From contig DAWB01000049.1 of assembly GCA_002505805.1 (NCBI GenBank), positions 9,807 through 14,873 of the forward strand: a stretch of DNA of 5,067 nt. The letters are read 5' to 3'. Shown here in pieces: positions 5,055 through 5,067 of this stretch. Below the pieces are notes generated by a model. The model did not search any database. It saw nothing but the letters and a program-made list of their open reading frames with translations, and had not been told where the DNA came from. The stretch's first letter is position 1; every line of letters starts with the position of its first letter. The translations under genes and the position numbers were made by a program. This stretch comes from Methanosaeta sp. UBA80 (GTDB lineage Archaea; Halobacteriota; Methanosarcinia; Methanotrichales; Methanotrichaceae).

Positions 5055-5067
5055 AAGCTTTGAGTCC

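Overview
The window looks like archaeal chromosomal DNA. The best guess is a methanogen of the order Methanosarcinales, probably the Methanothrix (Methanosaeta) group. This is an inference from four things: an archaeal-type RNase HII, an MJ0959-like class V aminotransferase, a secreted NosD-type beta-helix protein, and TATA-type promoters with GGTGA ribosome binding sites or no leader. No 16S or other phylogenetic marker is present.

Layout. Positions 1057 to 1 (minus strand) hold the first 352 codons of a secreted right-handed beta-helix protein whose 3' end lies beyond the left edge. The 148 to 172 bases to its right are a divergent promoter region. From there a two-gene plus-strand unit is transcribed: a 64-residue zinc-ribbon protein with one membrane anchor (1230-1424), then an uncharacterised 162-residue secreted protein (1428-1916). 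The two are translationally coupled, because the stop codon of the first lies inside the Shine-Dalgarno sequence of the second. A 262-base AT-rich spacer follows, with a hairpin (2077-2097) and a good TATA element. It leads to a seven-helix membrane protein of unknown function (2179-3183). Next come RNase HII (rnhB, 3235-3867), probably leaderless, and a PLP-dependent class V aminotransferase (3909-5054), preceded by a perfect 7-bp inverted repeat just after the rnhB stop codon.

How the genes work together. RNase HII and the aminotransferase are housekeeping functions (removal of ribonucleotides from DNA; amino-group transfer) and look like neighbours rather than partners. The left half is mostly envelope biology: a beta-helix surface protein, a membrane-anchored zinc ribbon, a small secreted protein and a polytopic membrane protein, of which three have no known function. 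I found no RNA gene, CRISPR array, insertion sequence, phage gene or defence system. The points most worth checking are the strict 22-residue asparagine ladder in the beta-helix protein, the short palindromes lying between a TATA box and a start codon at two genes, the corrected start of the zinc-ribbon gene, and the coupled zinc-ribbon/secreted-protein pair.
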